A stretch of 52,059 bases of DNA from Symbiodinium natans (GCA_905221605.1 CAJNDS010000126.1:112501-164559), one strand, 5' to 3'. Shown: positions 40,730-49,461, counted from the first letter of the stretch. Notes: generated by a model from the sequence alone, not told the origin. Translations and numbers: made by a program.

Positions 40730-40930
40730 CGGCGGGCGGGTGGGGGGGGGGGGGGGGGCATGATGCAGACTGCAAGCGGGTTTCTTCTGGGTTTGGGCTG
40801 GATTCATCGGATCGGGTAGGGGCCCTACACGGCGCGGGTTTCGAAGAACCCGGCGGGTAGGGGCCCTACCCTACCCCAGACAGGGCTCACAGGGGTAGGG
40901 TAGGTAGGGGCCCTACCCTGCCCCGGGATT
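40730..40930. repeat. Poly-G run and GTAGGGGCCCTAC palindromes
   Basis: An 18-base G run (about 40741-40758) is followed by three copies of the palindrome GTAGGGGCCCTAC (near 40816, 40857 and 40905), partly within GGGTAGGGTAGG sequence. These are strong candidates for hairpin or G-quadruplex structure. Homopolymer lengths are likely inexact. Confidence 0.6.
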
Positions 40931-40969
40931 GGCCTGACTACACATACGGCAAGCAGGTGCTGCTGAATT

Positions 40970-41095
40970 TTATTTTGGTGGGGGGTTGTGGTAGGTGGGT
41001 CCTTCTTGGTGGGGGTTTTGGTGGGCGAATCTTGGTGGGTGAACCAGGGGTTTTGGTGCCAGGCGTTTTGGTGGGTGAACCAGGCGTTGGGGGGG
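40970..41095 (-). repeat. GGTTCACCCACCAA minisatellite, right inverted arm
   Basis: TTGGTGGGTGAACC-type units, the reverse complement of the array at 40318-40510. It ends at a poly-G/poly-C run pair (41089-41132). Confidence 0.75.
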
Positions 41096-41469
41096 GGGGG
41101 GCTGGGTGGGCTGGATCAACCCCCCCCCCCCTTCCCGCCCTCCCCTACTATCAACCCGAAGGCTAGGTACATGGACCCGTCGAGACATGAACTGAATCTT
41201 AAACCCTACACCTCGTAAACCCCGAAATCCAGAGTCAACAGCTCCCTTGATCAGGTCCCTGTGGACCCATTAAAGCCCTATAAACCTTCTAAACCCCCTA
41301 CAAACCCTACAGACTTGATATAGTGTCAGCCTTACAAATCCTATGAAAGTGTCAGCCTTACACACCTTATGAAACCCGATAAGCACTAGCCAAAAGACGA
41401 GCTCGCTGCAGAGCGCCACAAGCGGCAGATCCTTGGGATGTGCAGAGAGCCATGGACCACCGAGGGTGT

Positions 41470-41570
41470 GCTTTAGGGTTTAGGGTTTAGGGTTTAGGGT
41501 CTAGGGTTTAGGGTTTAGGGCTTAGGGTTTAGGGTTTAGGGTTTAGGGTTTAGGGTTTAGGGTTTAGGCT
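41470..41570 (+). repeat. TTTAGGG array
   Basis: About 14 units, mostly perfect, with a few CTTAGGG or TCTAGGG variants. Confidence 0.9.
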
Positions 41571-41730
41571 TGAAGTTGTTTAGGGCTTAGGGTTTAGGTC
41601 GTTTGGGGTTTGGGCTGTTAAGGCCGTTTGGGGTTGAGGTTTAGGGTTCATTGGGCTGTCGAGGACTGTAGAATCCTAAACCCCAAACCCTAAACCGCCT
41701 TATCCCTATGTGGGGGTTTCCGAAAATAAA

Positions 41731-41812
41731 GGTACCTTCTTGGGGTCCTTATTATTATGAATCCTACTATTTGGGGACTCTATTAGGGGTACCTTCTTTT
41801 CGTACGGGATCT
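41731..41812. repeat. Dispersed repeat (first copy; second at 47518-47585)
   Basis: Shares TTGGGGTCC, then CCTACTATTTGGGG, CTATATTAGGGGT-like and CTTTCTT blocks with 47518-47585. This copy has GGTACCTTCTT at both ends. Probably a short non-autonomous element; termini not resolved. Confidence 0.4.
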
Positions 41813-41944
41813 GTACAACCTTGTCAGCCTAAAGAATACGGAGAGACCCCAAACCCGCCGCCAGCTCAGGGTTTAGGTTCAAAGCCCTATGAAGCCCCAA
41901 GAATCTCATCAAAACCCCTATAAACACCCTTTTGAAGCCTCAAA

Positions 41945-42062
41945 TTCCCTAAACGCTAAACCCTAAACCCTAAAAATCTAACCCCTAAACACTCAACCCA
42001 AACCCTAAACCCTAAACCCTAAACCCTAAACCCGAAACCCTAAACCCTAAACCCTAAACCCC
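41945..42062 (-). repeat. CCCTAAA array
   Basis: About 15 CCCTAAA units with an interruption near 41970-41990. Confidence 0.9.
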
Positions 42063-42177
42063 CAGGGCCCCCCGGTATTCTTGCGTGACCCTTCGGTCCT
42101 TGGACCTCTCTGCATGGCGAAAACGTCGAGCCAGGGCGGCCCGACCCTTCAAAGAGACTTGTCGAAGCCTGAACTGG

Positions 42178-42350
42178 GGTTTAGGGTTTAGGGTTTAGGG
42201 TTTAGGGTTTAGGGTTTAGGGTTTAGGGTTTAGGGTTTAGGGTTTAGGGTTTAGGGTTTAGGGTTTAGGGTTTAGGGCACCCTAAACCCTAAACCCTAAA
42301 CTAAACCCTAAAGCCTAAACCCTTTTCCCTAAACCCTAAACCCTAAACCT
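42178..42350. repeat. Head-to-head telomere-type arrays (TTTAGGG then CCCTAAA)
   Basis: About 14 perfect TTTAGGG units to 42277, two bases (CA, 42278-42279), then CCCTAAA units from 42280. The orientation flips at one point, as in a fused-telomere junction or an inverted repeat. Confidence 0.9.
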
Positions 42351-42469
42351 ACAAGTTCCGTAACCTAAGGTAACCCACGGGCAGAGTCGGGCTTCGGCAC
42401 TCTTCAACATCAGGAGCTTCAGCACGTAGCAGCCCTGGAGACTTTCCGCCGAACGTCGCTCCGCAGTTC

Positions 42470-42622
42470 AGGGTTTAGGGTTTAGGGTTTAGGGTTTAGG
42501 GTTTAGGGTTTAGGGTTTAGGGTTTAGGGTTTAGGGTTTAGGGTTTAGGGTTTAGGGTTTAGGGTTTAGGGTTTAGGGTTTAGGGTTTAGGGTTTAGGGT
42601 TTGGGAGGGTTTAGGGTTTAAG
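42470..42622 (+). repeat. Longest TTTAGGG array of the window
   Basis: About 18 perfect consecutive units, about 130 bp, followed by a slightly degenerate tail. Confidence 0.92.
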
Positions 42623-42662
42623 GCTACGGGGCTTTGAAGATGGCCCTCCCCCATGGCCTTGT

Positions 42663-42836
42663 CTCCGCGGGCTGCTAGCTGAACCTCTCATCCAATGTCA
42701 AGCGCCTTCCAGCGCCGCTATTGATCCGAAAGCAGCTGCAACAGAGCAGTTTCCATGCGCAAAAGAAGTGCCTCCCCAAACCTTGGTGAAGGAATTTCTT
42801 CCTGAATCGTATTTCGAAGAAGCAATGAACCAGGAA
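42663..42836 (+). other. Possible exon (coding-like segment between arrays)
   Basis: One + frame stays open through the spacer and reads like an ordinary protein (for example ATEQFPCAKEVPPQTLVKEF), ending at a poly-C/poly-A run. It is bordered by telomere-type arrays. No homolog recognised; the shadow frame on the other strand (42675-42878) looks less protein-like. Confidence 0.3.
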
Positions 42837-42999
42837 CCCCCCCCCCCCCCAAAAAAAAATTCTTCTGGCTAGAAGCACATCCCTAAATTCAGCCGCTTTT
42901 GAGAAGGTTTGGCTTCAGGGGTGTGGGTTTGGACCCTTGGCGGGCTTCGCGCGATGTCTAGGACCAGGCAGTGGCCGGCAAGGGCTTAAAAAAGGTTTG

Positions 43000-43790
43000 G
43001 GGTTTAGGGTTTAGGGTTTGGGGTTTAAGGTTTAGGGTTTGGGGTTTGGGGTTTGGGGTTTGGGGTTTAGAGTTATGAATTTAAAGGGTGTAGGGCGTAG
43101 GGTTTAAGGTGAGGCTCTGGAGACCTTCGACACTAAACCTGCCGCAAGGCTTCTTGCCTGGTTCGGGATTTAGGGGCCTTCCCTGAGAGTCCAGTATCCC
43201 TGAACTACTCAGCCATAAACCCTAAACCCTAAACCCTAAACCGCCTAAACCCTAACCCTAAACCCTCTACCCTCTAAACCCGAAAGCAGTAGTCCTTAAT
43301 TGAGTCATATCCTAGAATGCCGACTCCAATCTCAGGAGTAACCTCCGAAAATTGGCTTGTGGGAGTCTCCGAGTTCAGGGTGACCATGAGGTTTAGGGTT
43401 GAGGGTTGAGGGTTGAGGGTTGAGGGCTTAGGGTTCAGGGTTTAGGGTTTAGGGTGCTTCGATCTCGTGGAGGTTTGATGCCTAAACCCGGGCATGGAGA
43501 GCCTTTATCCCGCAGTTTCACAGCGAGGATGGATAGCTTGCTCCTAGCAAATCTAGACCCTCAACTAGGGCTTAGAGTTTAGGGTTTTGGGTTTTGGGTT
43601 TAGGGTTCAGCCCAGCTGGTTACAGCACTGGTTGAGATGCTGACCAGACACATCAAGACACGCACTACTGAAACCGAGATCTCCTAAAGCCCTCTTAAGG
43701 GGCCTCTGGGGGTTTAGGGTTTAGGGTTTAGGATTTAGGGTTTAGGGTTTAGGGTTTAGGGTTTAGAACCCCCCCCCCCCCTCTGTCCCT
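43000..43790. repeat. Mixed telomere-type arrays and short spacers
   Basis: TTTAGGG/TTTGGGG at 43000-43075, CCCTAAA at 43210-43270, GGTTGAGGG units at 43390-43425, TTTAGGG at 43711-43768 followed by a poly-C run. The spacer 43493-43569 has an open coding-like frame (GEPLSRSFTARMDSLLLANL) of unknown meaning. Confidence 0.7.
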
Positions 43791-43808
43791 TGGCCTCAAG
43801 AGCGCGCC

Positions 43809-43885
43809 ATGGGCGCGGGAGCTTCCATCACCGTTGCCTGGGCCTCAGAGCCCTCCGCCCCCGGCATCAGGCTAATCAGGAGTTT
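43809..43885 (+). other. Possible exon starting MGAGASITVAW
   Basis: Short open frame from an ATG between a poly-C run and a TTTAGGG array (43880-43925). Two AG dinucleotides (CATCAG, AATCAG) lie just before the array. Low confidence. Confidence 0.2.
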
Positions 43886-44149
43886 AGGGTTTAGGGTTTA
43901 GGGTTTAGGGTTTAGGGTTTGCGGTTTAGTCGTTAGAGTTGAGGGTTTCAGGTTTCGAGTTTGGGGTTTCGGTCGGGGGTTTAGGGTGCAGAGATTCGGG
44001 CTGTGAACCTCTGAGCCTTTAAGGGTTTAGGGTTTAGGGTTTAGGGAGACCAACCGGTCTCATTCGTCACTTGCGAACCTGAGTTTGCCCCCCCAAGGTC
44101 CGAGGCAGCCATTCGCCAAACCCTAAACCCGCAAATCCTATAAATCCTA

Positions 44150-44290
44150 GCGGGTTTAGAGGGTTTAGAGGGTTTCGGGTTTGGAGGGTTTGGAGGGCTT
44201 AGAGGGTTTAGAAGGTTTAGAAGGTTTTGAGGGTTTAGAGGGTTTCGGGTTTGGAGGGTTTGGAGGGTTTCGGGTTTTGGCTTTAGGCTT
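44150..44290 (+). repeat. GAGGGTTTA minisatellite
   Basis: Roughly a dozen degenerate GAGGGTTTA / GAGGGTTTC units, another expansion derived from telomere-like sequence. Confidence 0.7.
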
Positions 44291-44604
44291 CAGGTTTGAT
44301 CACTCATCAAAACTCTGAATGCACATTACGCAGGGATAGGCTACGGCTTGATAATGTCCCAGGCCTCTTGAGCCATACTTGGAGGTTCATGGTACTTATT
44401 AACCAGTTATAGCTGTACTTACAACTGTACGGGTCCCTAAACACTAAACCCTAAACCCTAAACCTTATAACCTTATTAGGGCACTTAAGGGGCAGTATAC
44501 TTGGTCTCGGCCCAGGACAGGCTATGCCCCTCGAGAAACTTAGGGGCTAGACTGCCGCCATGTGGTAGAAGTACCTTCCCCCCCCCCCCCCCCCCCCTCC
44601 CCAA

Positions 44605-44692
44605 GGCTTAGGGTTTAGGGCTTAGGGCTTAGGGTTTAGGGTTTAGGGTTTAGGGTTTAGGGTTTAGGGTTTGGGGTTTAGGGTTTAGGGTC
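44605..44692 (+). repeat. TTTAGGG array after a poly-C run
   Basis: About twelve units, a few CTTAGGG variants; preceded by an approximately 20-base C run (44578-44597). Confidence 0.9.
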
Positions 44693-45009
44693 CCACCCAA
44701 CCACCCCAAAGCAGGGCCAACCAAAAAGGCCCCCAAGGAAGCCTTGCGTTGGCCTTATGCGGGGTTGGGTTTAGCGTGGAGGAGCCCCCCCCAACTCCCG
44801 ACACATGGACCCTGCCCGTTTTAGTCTTCTTCTGTGGGGGGGAAGGGGGGGTAAGGTGGGGTTGGGGCAAGCAAAATAAATCCCTTAAGCCGTCCAGGAT
44901 CGGGAGATGTTGGGTCCTAACCCTAAACCCTAAACCCTAAACCCTAAACCCTTAAGAAACTTCGCTTCAGAGTTTCAGAGATGTTGGGGCCTCGTGGTTT
45001 TTTTCGTGG

Positions 45010-45105
45010 GTTGAGGATGAAGATGAGTCCGTGCTTTTCGCCGCCAAAGACGTCATAGAAGCACAAAGTCAGGACTCCGGAGGGACCAATTTGCTGCTGT
45101 GGTCT
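45010..45105 (+). other. Possible exon (coding-like, flanked by splice-like sites)
   Basis: The frame reads VEDEDESVLFAAKDVIEAQS and on to LLLWS, with balanced composition. A GAG|GAT acceptor-like site lies at its start and a TG|GTCTAGGG donor-like site leads straight into the TTTAGGG array at 45110-45270. No family recognised. Confidence 0.35.
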
Positions 45106-45109
45106 AGGG

Positions 45110-45268
45110 TTTGGGGTTTGGGGTTTAGGTTTAGGGTTTAGGGTTTAGGGTTTAGGGTTTAGGGCTTAGGGCTTAGGGTTTAGGGTTTAGGGTTTAGGGT
45201 TTAGGGTTTAGGGTTTAGGGTTTAGTTAAGGTTTAGGGTTTAATGTTTAGGGTTTAGGGCTTAGGGGG
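45110..45268 (+). repeat. TTTAGGG array ending in a poly-G run
   Basis: About 20 units with CTTAGGG variants, then about 15 Gs to 45280. Confidence 0.9.
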
Positions 45269-45280
45269 GGGGGGGGGGGG

Positions 45281-45328
45281 TACAATAATCCCTATGAAGG
45301 ACTGTTAGTATACGGGGGAACTTCCCAA
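45281..45328. mobile_element. Half-copy of the 101-bp foldback MITE
   Basis: Matches the right half of the element at 46667-46767 (AAGGACTGTTAGTATA...GGGGGAAC.TCCCAA). The left half is replaced by a poly-G run. Confidence 0.55.
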
Positions 45329-45764
45329 GCGGCATGGAAGAAGCTACAGTAAGGTTAGGACCCAGAGTGGGCACTTTAGCCCTTTCTTAGGGTTTGGGCT
45401 CCCTTGTAAAGCCCTTTTAGAACCAAAAGAAACCAAGTTCTTTTGTACGTGTCTCTTGAGTCTGGAGGGTTTAGGGTTGAGGGTTGTGGGTGTAGGGATG
45501 CGGGGTGTGTCAGATGTTCATGCTTTTCTCCATCGCATTTGGGCACCCTGACCCCTACTGATGCACGCAGCTGCGTGTAAGCGGCTCCTAAACCCTAAAC
45601 CCTAAACATCAAACACAAAGCATCAGCAAAGCATGCTTTGAAAAAATCGGTTTCTCCGATCTCCTTACAGATTCAGGTTTCAGGGTTTAGGGCTTGCAGT
45701 TCGGAACTTGTTTTAGTCAAATCCCTGCGTGGCGGGCTCGGGTGCAGCGCTTCGGGGTTAGGGA

Positions 45765-45832
45765 GTTTAGGGAGTTTAGGGAGTTTAGGGAGTTTAGGGA
45801 GTTTAGGGAGTTTAGGGAGTTTAGGGAAGGGT
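45765..45832 (+). repeat. GGGAGTTTA 9-bp minisatellite
   Basis: Seven near-perfect units. In-frame it encodes a Leu-Gly-Ser repeat, but the ORF is only a by-product of the array. Confidence 0.8.
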
Positions 45833-45999
45833 TTAGGGTTTAGGGTTTAGGGCACCCTACAGCCTAAGCCACAAATGCCCGAACAGCCACGTTAACACAG
45901 CCTTTGGCCCGGACCGAAGCCCGAAGCCTCTGGAGCCCTGCCACGGTGTGCAGGACCACTTTGTCAAGAAGTGGGCCCCTCAAGGGAGGTCCAGAGAAA

Positions 46000-46110
46000 G
46001 GGTTTAGGGTTTAGGGTTTCCTAAACCCTAAACCCTAAGCCGGAAACCCTAAGCCCTAAACCCTAAACCCTAAGCCCTGAACCCTGAACCCTAAACCCTA
46101 GCCCCCGCAA
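46000..46110. repeat. Inverted telomere-type junction
   Basis: TTTAGGG units run into CCTAAACCC at about 46018-46022, then CCCTAAA/GCCCTAA variants follow: a second head-to-head flip. Confidence 0.8.
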
Positions 46111-46202
46111 CAGGCCCCCCAAAAGGGAGTAAATAGGAGGCCAGGGCTTCGTGAGGAGCCACGCCTCGCAGAGAATATTTGTTTTGCCCTCCCAAGCCTT
46201 TG

Positions 46203-46470
46203 CCTTGGGGTTTAGGGTTTAGGGTTTAGGGGTTTAGGGGTTTAGGGGTTTAGGGGTTTAGGGGTTTAGGGGTTTAGGGCTTTAGGGGTTTAGGGCTTTA
46301 GGGGTTTAGGGGTTTAGGGGTTTAGGGGTTTAGGGTTTTAGGGTTTTAGGGTTTTAGGGTTTTAGGGTTTTAGGGTTTAGGGTTTAGGGTTTAGGGCTTA
46401 AGGGCTTTAGGGGTTTTAGGGTGTTAGGGCTTTAAACACTAAACCCTAAACCCTACACCCTAACACTCTA
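46203..46470 (+). repeat. TTTAGGGG / TTTTAGGG variant arrays
   Basis: Successive homogeneous blocks: TTTAGGG, then TTTAGGGG (8-mers), then TTTTAGGG, then TTTAGGG. The block structure indicates local expansion of point variants rather than telomerase synthesis in one act. Confidence 0.85.
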
Positions 46471-46666
46471 AACCTTTAGGGGTTTTAGGATTTTTGCGTT
46501 TAAGCCCTTGGGGCTCGAGGCGCTTGGAGGTCTGCAGGATTGAGGGCTTCGGGCTGTTTGGGCTTTTGGGGCTCTAGTGGTTGGATTTTGTTTAGGGTGT
46601 CCGGAGTCTCTTTCGGGCTTCTGGGAATTTGTGGGTTTTAGGGATTTAGGGATGTTGGGCTGTTAG

Positions 46667-46767
46667 TTGGGATGTTCCCCCATATACTAACAGTCCTTAG
46701 TAGGGATTATCGTAGGGCGTACTACAATCCCCATTAAGGACTGTTAGTATAAGGGGGAACATCCCAA
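46667..46767. mobile_element. Foldback MITE, 101 bp, 8-bp target duplication (hAT-like)
   Basis: A 33-bp terminal inverted repeat begins TTGGGATGTTCCCCC and matches its partner at 46735-46767 in 32 of 33 positions; the interior is also largely self-complementary. GCTGTTAG flanks it exactly on both sides (46659-46666, 46768-46775). An 8-bp duplication is typical of hAT-superfamily insertions. Non-coding. Partial relatives lie at 45281-45328 and 47736-47772. Confidence 0.75.
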
Positions 46768-46957
46768 GCTGTTAGGGTCTAGGGAGGGTTCAGGGTTTGT
46801 TTGCCAGCACTCCATCTTCGCTTTTTTCCACGCCCCTCGTGCTCTCATGCCAAGGCTGAAACGCAACGAGGACCGCGGGGTCAATTTTTAACAAGGCTTA
46901 ATATTAAGCCCTGTGCCCTAAACCCTAAACCCCAAACCCTAAACCCTAAACCCTAAA

Positions 46958-47257
46958 GTGCCTGGTCCTGGGGTGGTTGGTCCTGGTGCTGGCCTGGCTG
47001 GCCTGCCTCGGGGCATGCTTGGTATTCCTGGGGCACCTCATGTCATCCACCTCGATTTCGACGAGACCCTGGTGGCCCCCAAGCCGACGCTGGCATTGCA
47101 GGACACGGATGGGGAGGTCAAGGATGGCGAGACCAAGGACGACCAGGTGGATCCGGGAGAGAACACGGAAGCGACAGGGGAGAAAGCCCTCGAATCAGGG
47201 GAGAAAGGGGTGCCCGGGGTGAAGCCGTCGGCCAAGCAGGTTTTGGGGATCCTGTAA
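46958..47257 (+). other. Possible exon, Gly/Pro-rich then acidic
   Basis: Open frame of 99 codons between CCCTAAA arrays. It starts Gly/Pro-rich, has VIHLDFDETLVAPKP near codon 28, then a charged stretch rich in Asp, Glu, Lys and Gly. An AAG|TG acceptor-like border follows the upstream array and a donor-like CAG|GTTTTGGGG lies near 47238, just before the stop. DFDETL resembles HAD-phosphatase motif I, but one motif is not enough to assign it. Confidence 0.35.
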
Positions 47258-47517
47258 ACTACCCCCCACCCCCGGCCCAGCGACGCCCGCCCTACCGAGA
47301 GCATTTTGAGGGTAACCGTGGTAAACCCTAAACCTTAAACCCTAAACCCTAAACCCTAAACCCTAAACCCTTCTGTTGGTTCATGGAGTCATGGTTCCCT
47401 TACAAAGTAAGCAAACCCAACAGCAGGGTACCCTTACTTTCTGTAATATGGGGGGGTTTGGAAACCCTAAACCCTAAACCCGAAACCCTAAACCCTAAAC
47501 CCACGAAATTAGGACTA

Positions 47518-47585
47518 CCTTGTTGGGGTCCGCATCCTACTATTTGGGGGTCTATATTAGGGGTTCCCTACTTTCTTGAACCCCT
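47518..47585. repeat. Dispersed repeat (second copy, see 41731-41812)
   Basis: TTGGGGTCC..ATCCTACTATTTGGGGG and CTATATTAGGGGTTCC..CTTTCTTGA blocks shared with the first copy. Confidence 0.4.
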
Positions 47586-47735
47586 ATATGGCTTCTGGTA
47601 GCCACCGAGTAACTTAGCCAAAGAATGAGTTTGGTGGCATTAAAGGCCGTTTAGACTTTGGAGCTCTTTGGCTCCATGTCTCAAGCTCCTACAGCCCTTG
47701 ACAGGATTTGAATAGGGCCCTATTATGGACGATTT

Positions 47736-47772
47736 GTATAAGTGGGGGGGGGGGGGGGGGGGAACATCCCAA
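47736..47772. mobile_element. Right-end fragment of the foldback MITE with expanded poly-G
   Basis: GTATAAG, then an approximately 19-base G run, then GAACATCCCAAGCT, matching the right end of 46667-46767 except that its five-G run is greatly expanded. Confidence 0.5.
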
Positions 47773-47814
47773 GCTATCTACCACGGATGGCAACAGCAGC
47801 TGAATTTGTCGCAA

Positions 47815-47913
47815 TCCCTAAACCCTAAACCCTAAACCCTAAACCTTAAACCTTAAACCCTAAACCCTAAACCCTAAACCCTAAACCCTAATTAAACCCT
47901 AAACCCTAAACCC
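47815..47913 (-). repeat. CCCTAAA array upstream of an exon-like segment
   Basis: About 13 units with CCTTAAA variants; directly abuts the coding-like segment that starts at 47914. Confidence 0.9.
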
Positions 47914-48193
47914 GCAATCGCTGACCTGCAGGAGCTGCTGCAAAAAGCGGCGCGCCACAGCGAAGTTATTGGCTACAAGGCTCGACTAAACCCTAAATCC
48001 TACGCCCGAAACCCGAAACCTTAAACCCTAAACCCAGGGGCACACAAAGATCGAGTACACTGAGTGGGCTCAGGAGCACACGGAAATTGGCCAGTTGAAT
48101 TTCATCTTCAACAGGAAGTCGCAGGTGCTGAATGCCCGAATGGCGAATGCCCATGCTGTCTCGTGGTTTTCCCGGAATCACTTTCGGCACTAG
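47914..48193 (+). CDS. Two exon-like segments joined by a 59-nt telomere-repeat GC-AG intron (partial gene)
   Basis: Segment 1 (47914-47978) reads ADLQELLQKAARHSEVIGYK; segment 2 (48038 on) reads TKIEYTEWAQEHTEIGQLNF and continues to about 48190. Between them, 47979-48037 begins GC after AAG, consists mostly of CCCTAAA variants and ends CCCAG. Splicing AAG|GC...CAG|GGG keeps the frame. GC donors and AG|G acceptors are well known in dinoflagellates. After segment 2 the frame meets a TAG at 48191, which is part of the next TTTAGGG array, so either the exon ends before it at an unseen donor or this is a fragment. No protein family recognised. Gene limits unknown. Confidence 0.4.
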
Positions 48194-48269
48194 GGTTTAG
48201 GGTTTAGGGTTTAGGGTTTAGGGTTTAGGGTTTAGGGTTTAGGGTTTAGGGTTTAGGGTTTAGGGTTTA
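48193..48269 (+). repeat. TTTAGGG array (possible intron)
   Basis: About eleven perfect units between coding-like segments. The next segment (48270-48315) reads WLLLHQLGVAEAPRQ before a stop. Confidence 0.9.
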
Positions 48270-48368
48270 GTGGCTGCTGCTGCACCAGCTGGGCGTGGCC
48301 GAGGCGCCGCGGCAATGAAGTCATGGCTTTCGAACCATCCCTAAACCCTAAACCCTAAACCTTAAACC

Positions 48369-48690
48369 GTCGTGATCAAGAGAGAGGACGTGACGCAGGC
48401 TGAGGCGACGGCATGGCCCACTGGCGACCCGGCCAATCTCGGGGTAGCCGGAGCCTACAGCAACGGGGTGGGCATGGGTCTCAATCCTGGGTTGGCTACT
48501 ATGCCAGATGATTTCGAGAACTTGATCGTGAACCATGTGGGGCAGCTGGCCTCATGGAGCAGTTCGTGCGCTGTCTGGAGATGGTGTACACAGGGAAAGG
48601 AGGCCCCGTGTTTGGCAGTGGTGGCGTCAGTGACGCCCGAATCTTACACTTCACAGCAGACTGCTGGTATGCTCGGCTGTATTCTACATG
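48369..48690 (+). CDS. Exon-like segment(s) of an unknown protein
   Basis: From 48369 the frame reads REDVTQAEATAWPTGDPANL and on to DDFENLIVNH; then protein-like sequence continues in another frame from 48554 (MEQFVRCLEMVYTGKGGPVF ... WYARLYS). The switch near 48538-48563 could be a sequencing indel or a very small intron. The second part ends at ACATG|GTTTAG, a donor formed at the edge of a TTTAGGG array. Composition and codon use look genuinely coding, but I recognise no family. Confidence 0.4.
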
Positions 48691-48746
48691 GTTTAGGGTT
48701 TAGGGTTTAGGGTTTAGGGTTTAGGGTTTAGGGTTTAGGGTTTCAG
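48691..48746 (+). other. Candidate GT-AG intron made of TTTAGGG repeats
   Basis: 56 nt beginning GTTTAGGG and ending GGGTTTCAG, with about seven telomere units between. Spliced, the frame would continue W-P-A-L-C-L-K and stop at about 48770, a plausible protein end. The telomere unit itself supplies GT and TTTAG, so an insertion of this array could be spliced with little adaptation. Confidence 0.4.
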
Positions 48747-48997
48747 GCCTGCATTGTGTCTTAAATAGCTCCAGGGCTCAGCCGAGACTCCGCAGAGAAG
48801 TGGTGGCGTGCGGATGGTCTGAGTTCTCACATGCCAAGCCCTAAACCCTAGGGTTCAGGGTTTAGGGTTTCGTGTTTAGGGTTTAGGGTTCTAGATGTAC
48901 AAGGGAACAGAACCATCTTTATGTTAATGTCCTCGACGACCTAGGCTCAATGGTTTCTTGCAGTTCTCGATTTGGAGCGCCCTCAACAAGCTCCTAT

Positions 48998-49044
48998 TGG
49001 GGTTTAGGGTTTAGGGTTTAGGGTTTAGGGTTTAGGGTTTAGGA
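48998..49044 (+). repeat. TTTAGGG array
   Basis: Six to seven units directly after a short open segment (48964-48997, reading FSIWSALNKLLLG) preceded by an acceptor-like TTGCAG. Confidence 0.85.
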
Positions 49045-49058
49045 TGGTCTAAGGGGAG

Positions 49059-49177
49059 TTTCATGGTCCATGCATATGGTCCCTTACCTTCTTTAAAGGG
49101 TTCTGGGACCTTGGGTTTTATGGGGTATATAAGGGTTCCCCAATTAAGGCCTTCTCAAGGGACCATGTAGCGACCCT
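49059..49177. mobile_element. Degenerate relative of the GGGTAGCTA MITE
   Basis: Shares ATATGGTCCCTTAC, AAGGGTTCTG, CTTGGGTT, GGGTATAT and GGGACCATGTAG.GACCC blocks with 49898-50026. The left terminus is altered. Confidence 0.5.
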
Positions 49178-49223
49178 AAGACTAGAGAGAGACCCCCCCC
49201 CTCCCCTTCCCACCCACCCCACT

Positions 49224-49303
49224 AATGGCCCACCTGCCGAAGACGGCGCACAGGTGAAGGCTCCCTATGCGCAGCCCGTGTTGAAGGCAACTGTGGCATT
49301 AGG
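49224..49303 (+). other. Possible exon (coding-like)
   Basis: Open frame NGPPAEDGAQVKAPYAQPVL between a C-rich run and TTAGGG. Short and unrecognised. Confidence 0.2.
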
Positions 49304-49379
49304 GTTCTTAAGGGAGGGGGTTCAAGGTTCCCTAGTACTCCCAACTACTCCCTAACCCTAAACCCTAACCCTAAACCCT

Positions 49380-49461
49380 AAGCTTCCCTAAGCTTCCCTG
49401 AGCACCCCCCAAGCTTCCCCAAGCTTCCCTAAGCTTCCCTAAGCTTCCCTAAGCTTCCCTG
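49380..49461 (+). repeat. AAGCTTCCCT minisatellite
   Basis: About seven to eight units of AAGCTTCCCT/AAGCTTCCCC, each containing a HindIII site. It follows directly on CCCTAA-type repeats. Confidence 0.85.

Noticed and set aside
45638-45850. Leu-Gly-Ser repeat protein
   Set aside because: It is only a translation of the GGGAGTTTA minisatellite.
48538-48563. A 26-nt GT-AG intron between the two frames of the 48369-48690 segment
   Set aside because: It would keep the frame, but it is shorter than known spliceosomal introns in this group; a one-base sequencing indel is as likely.
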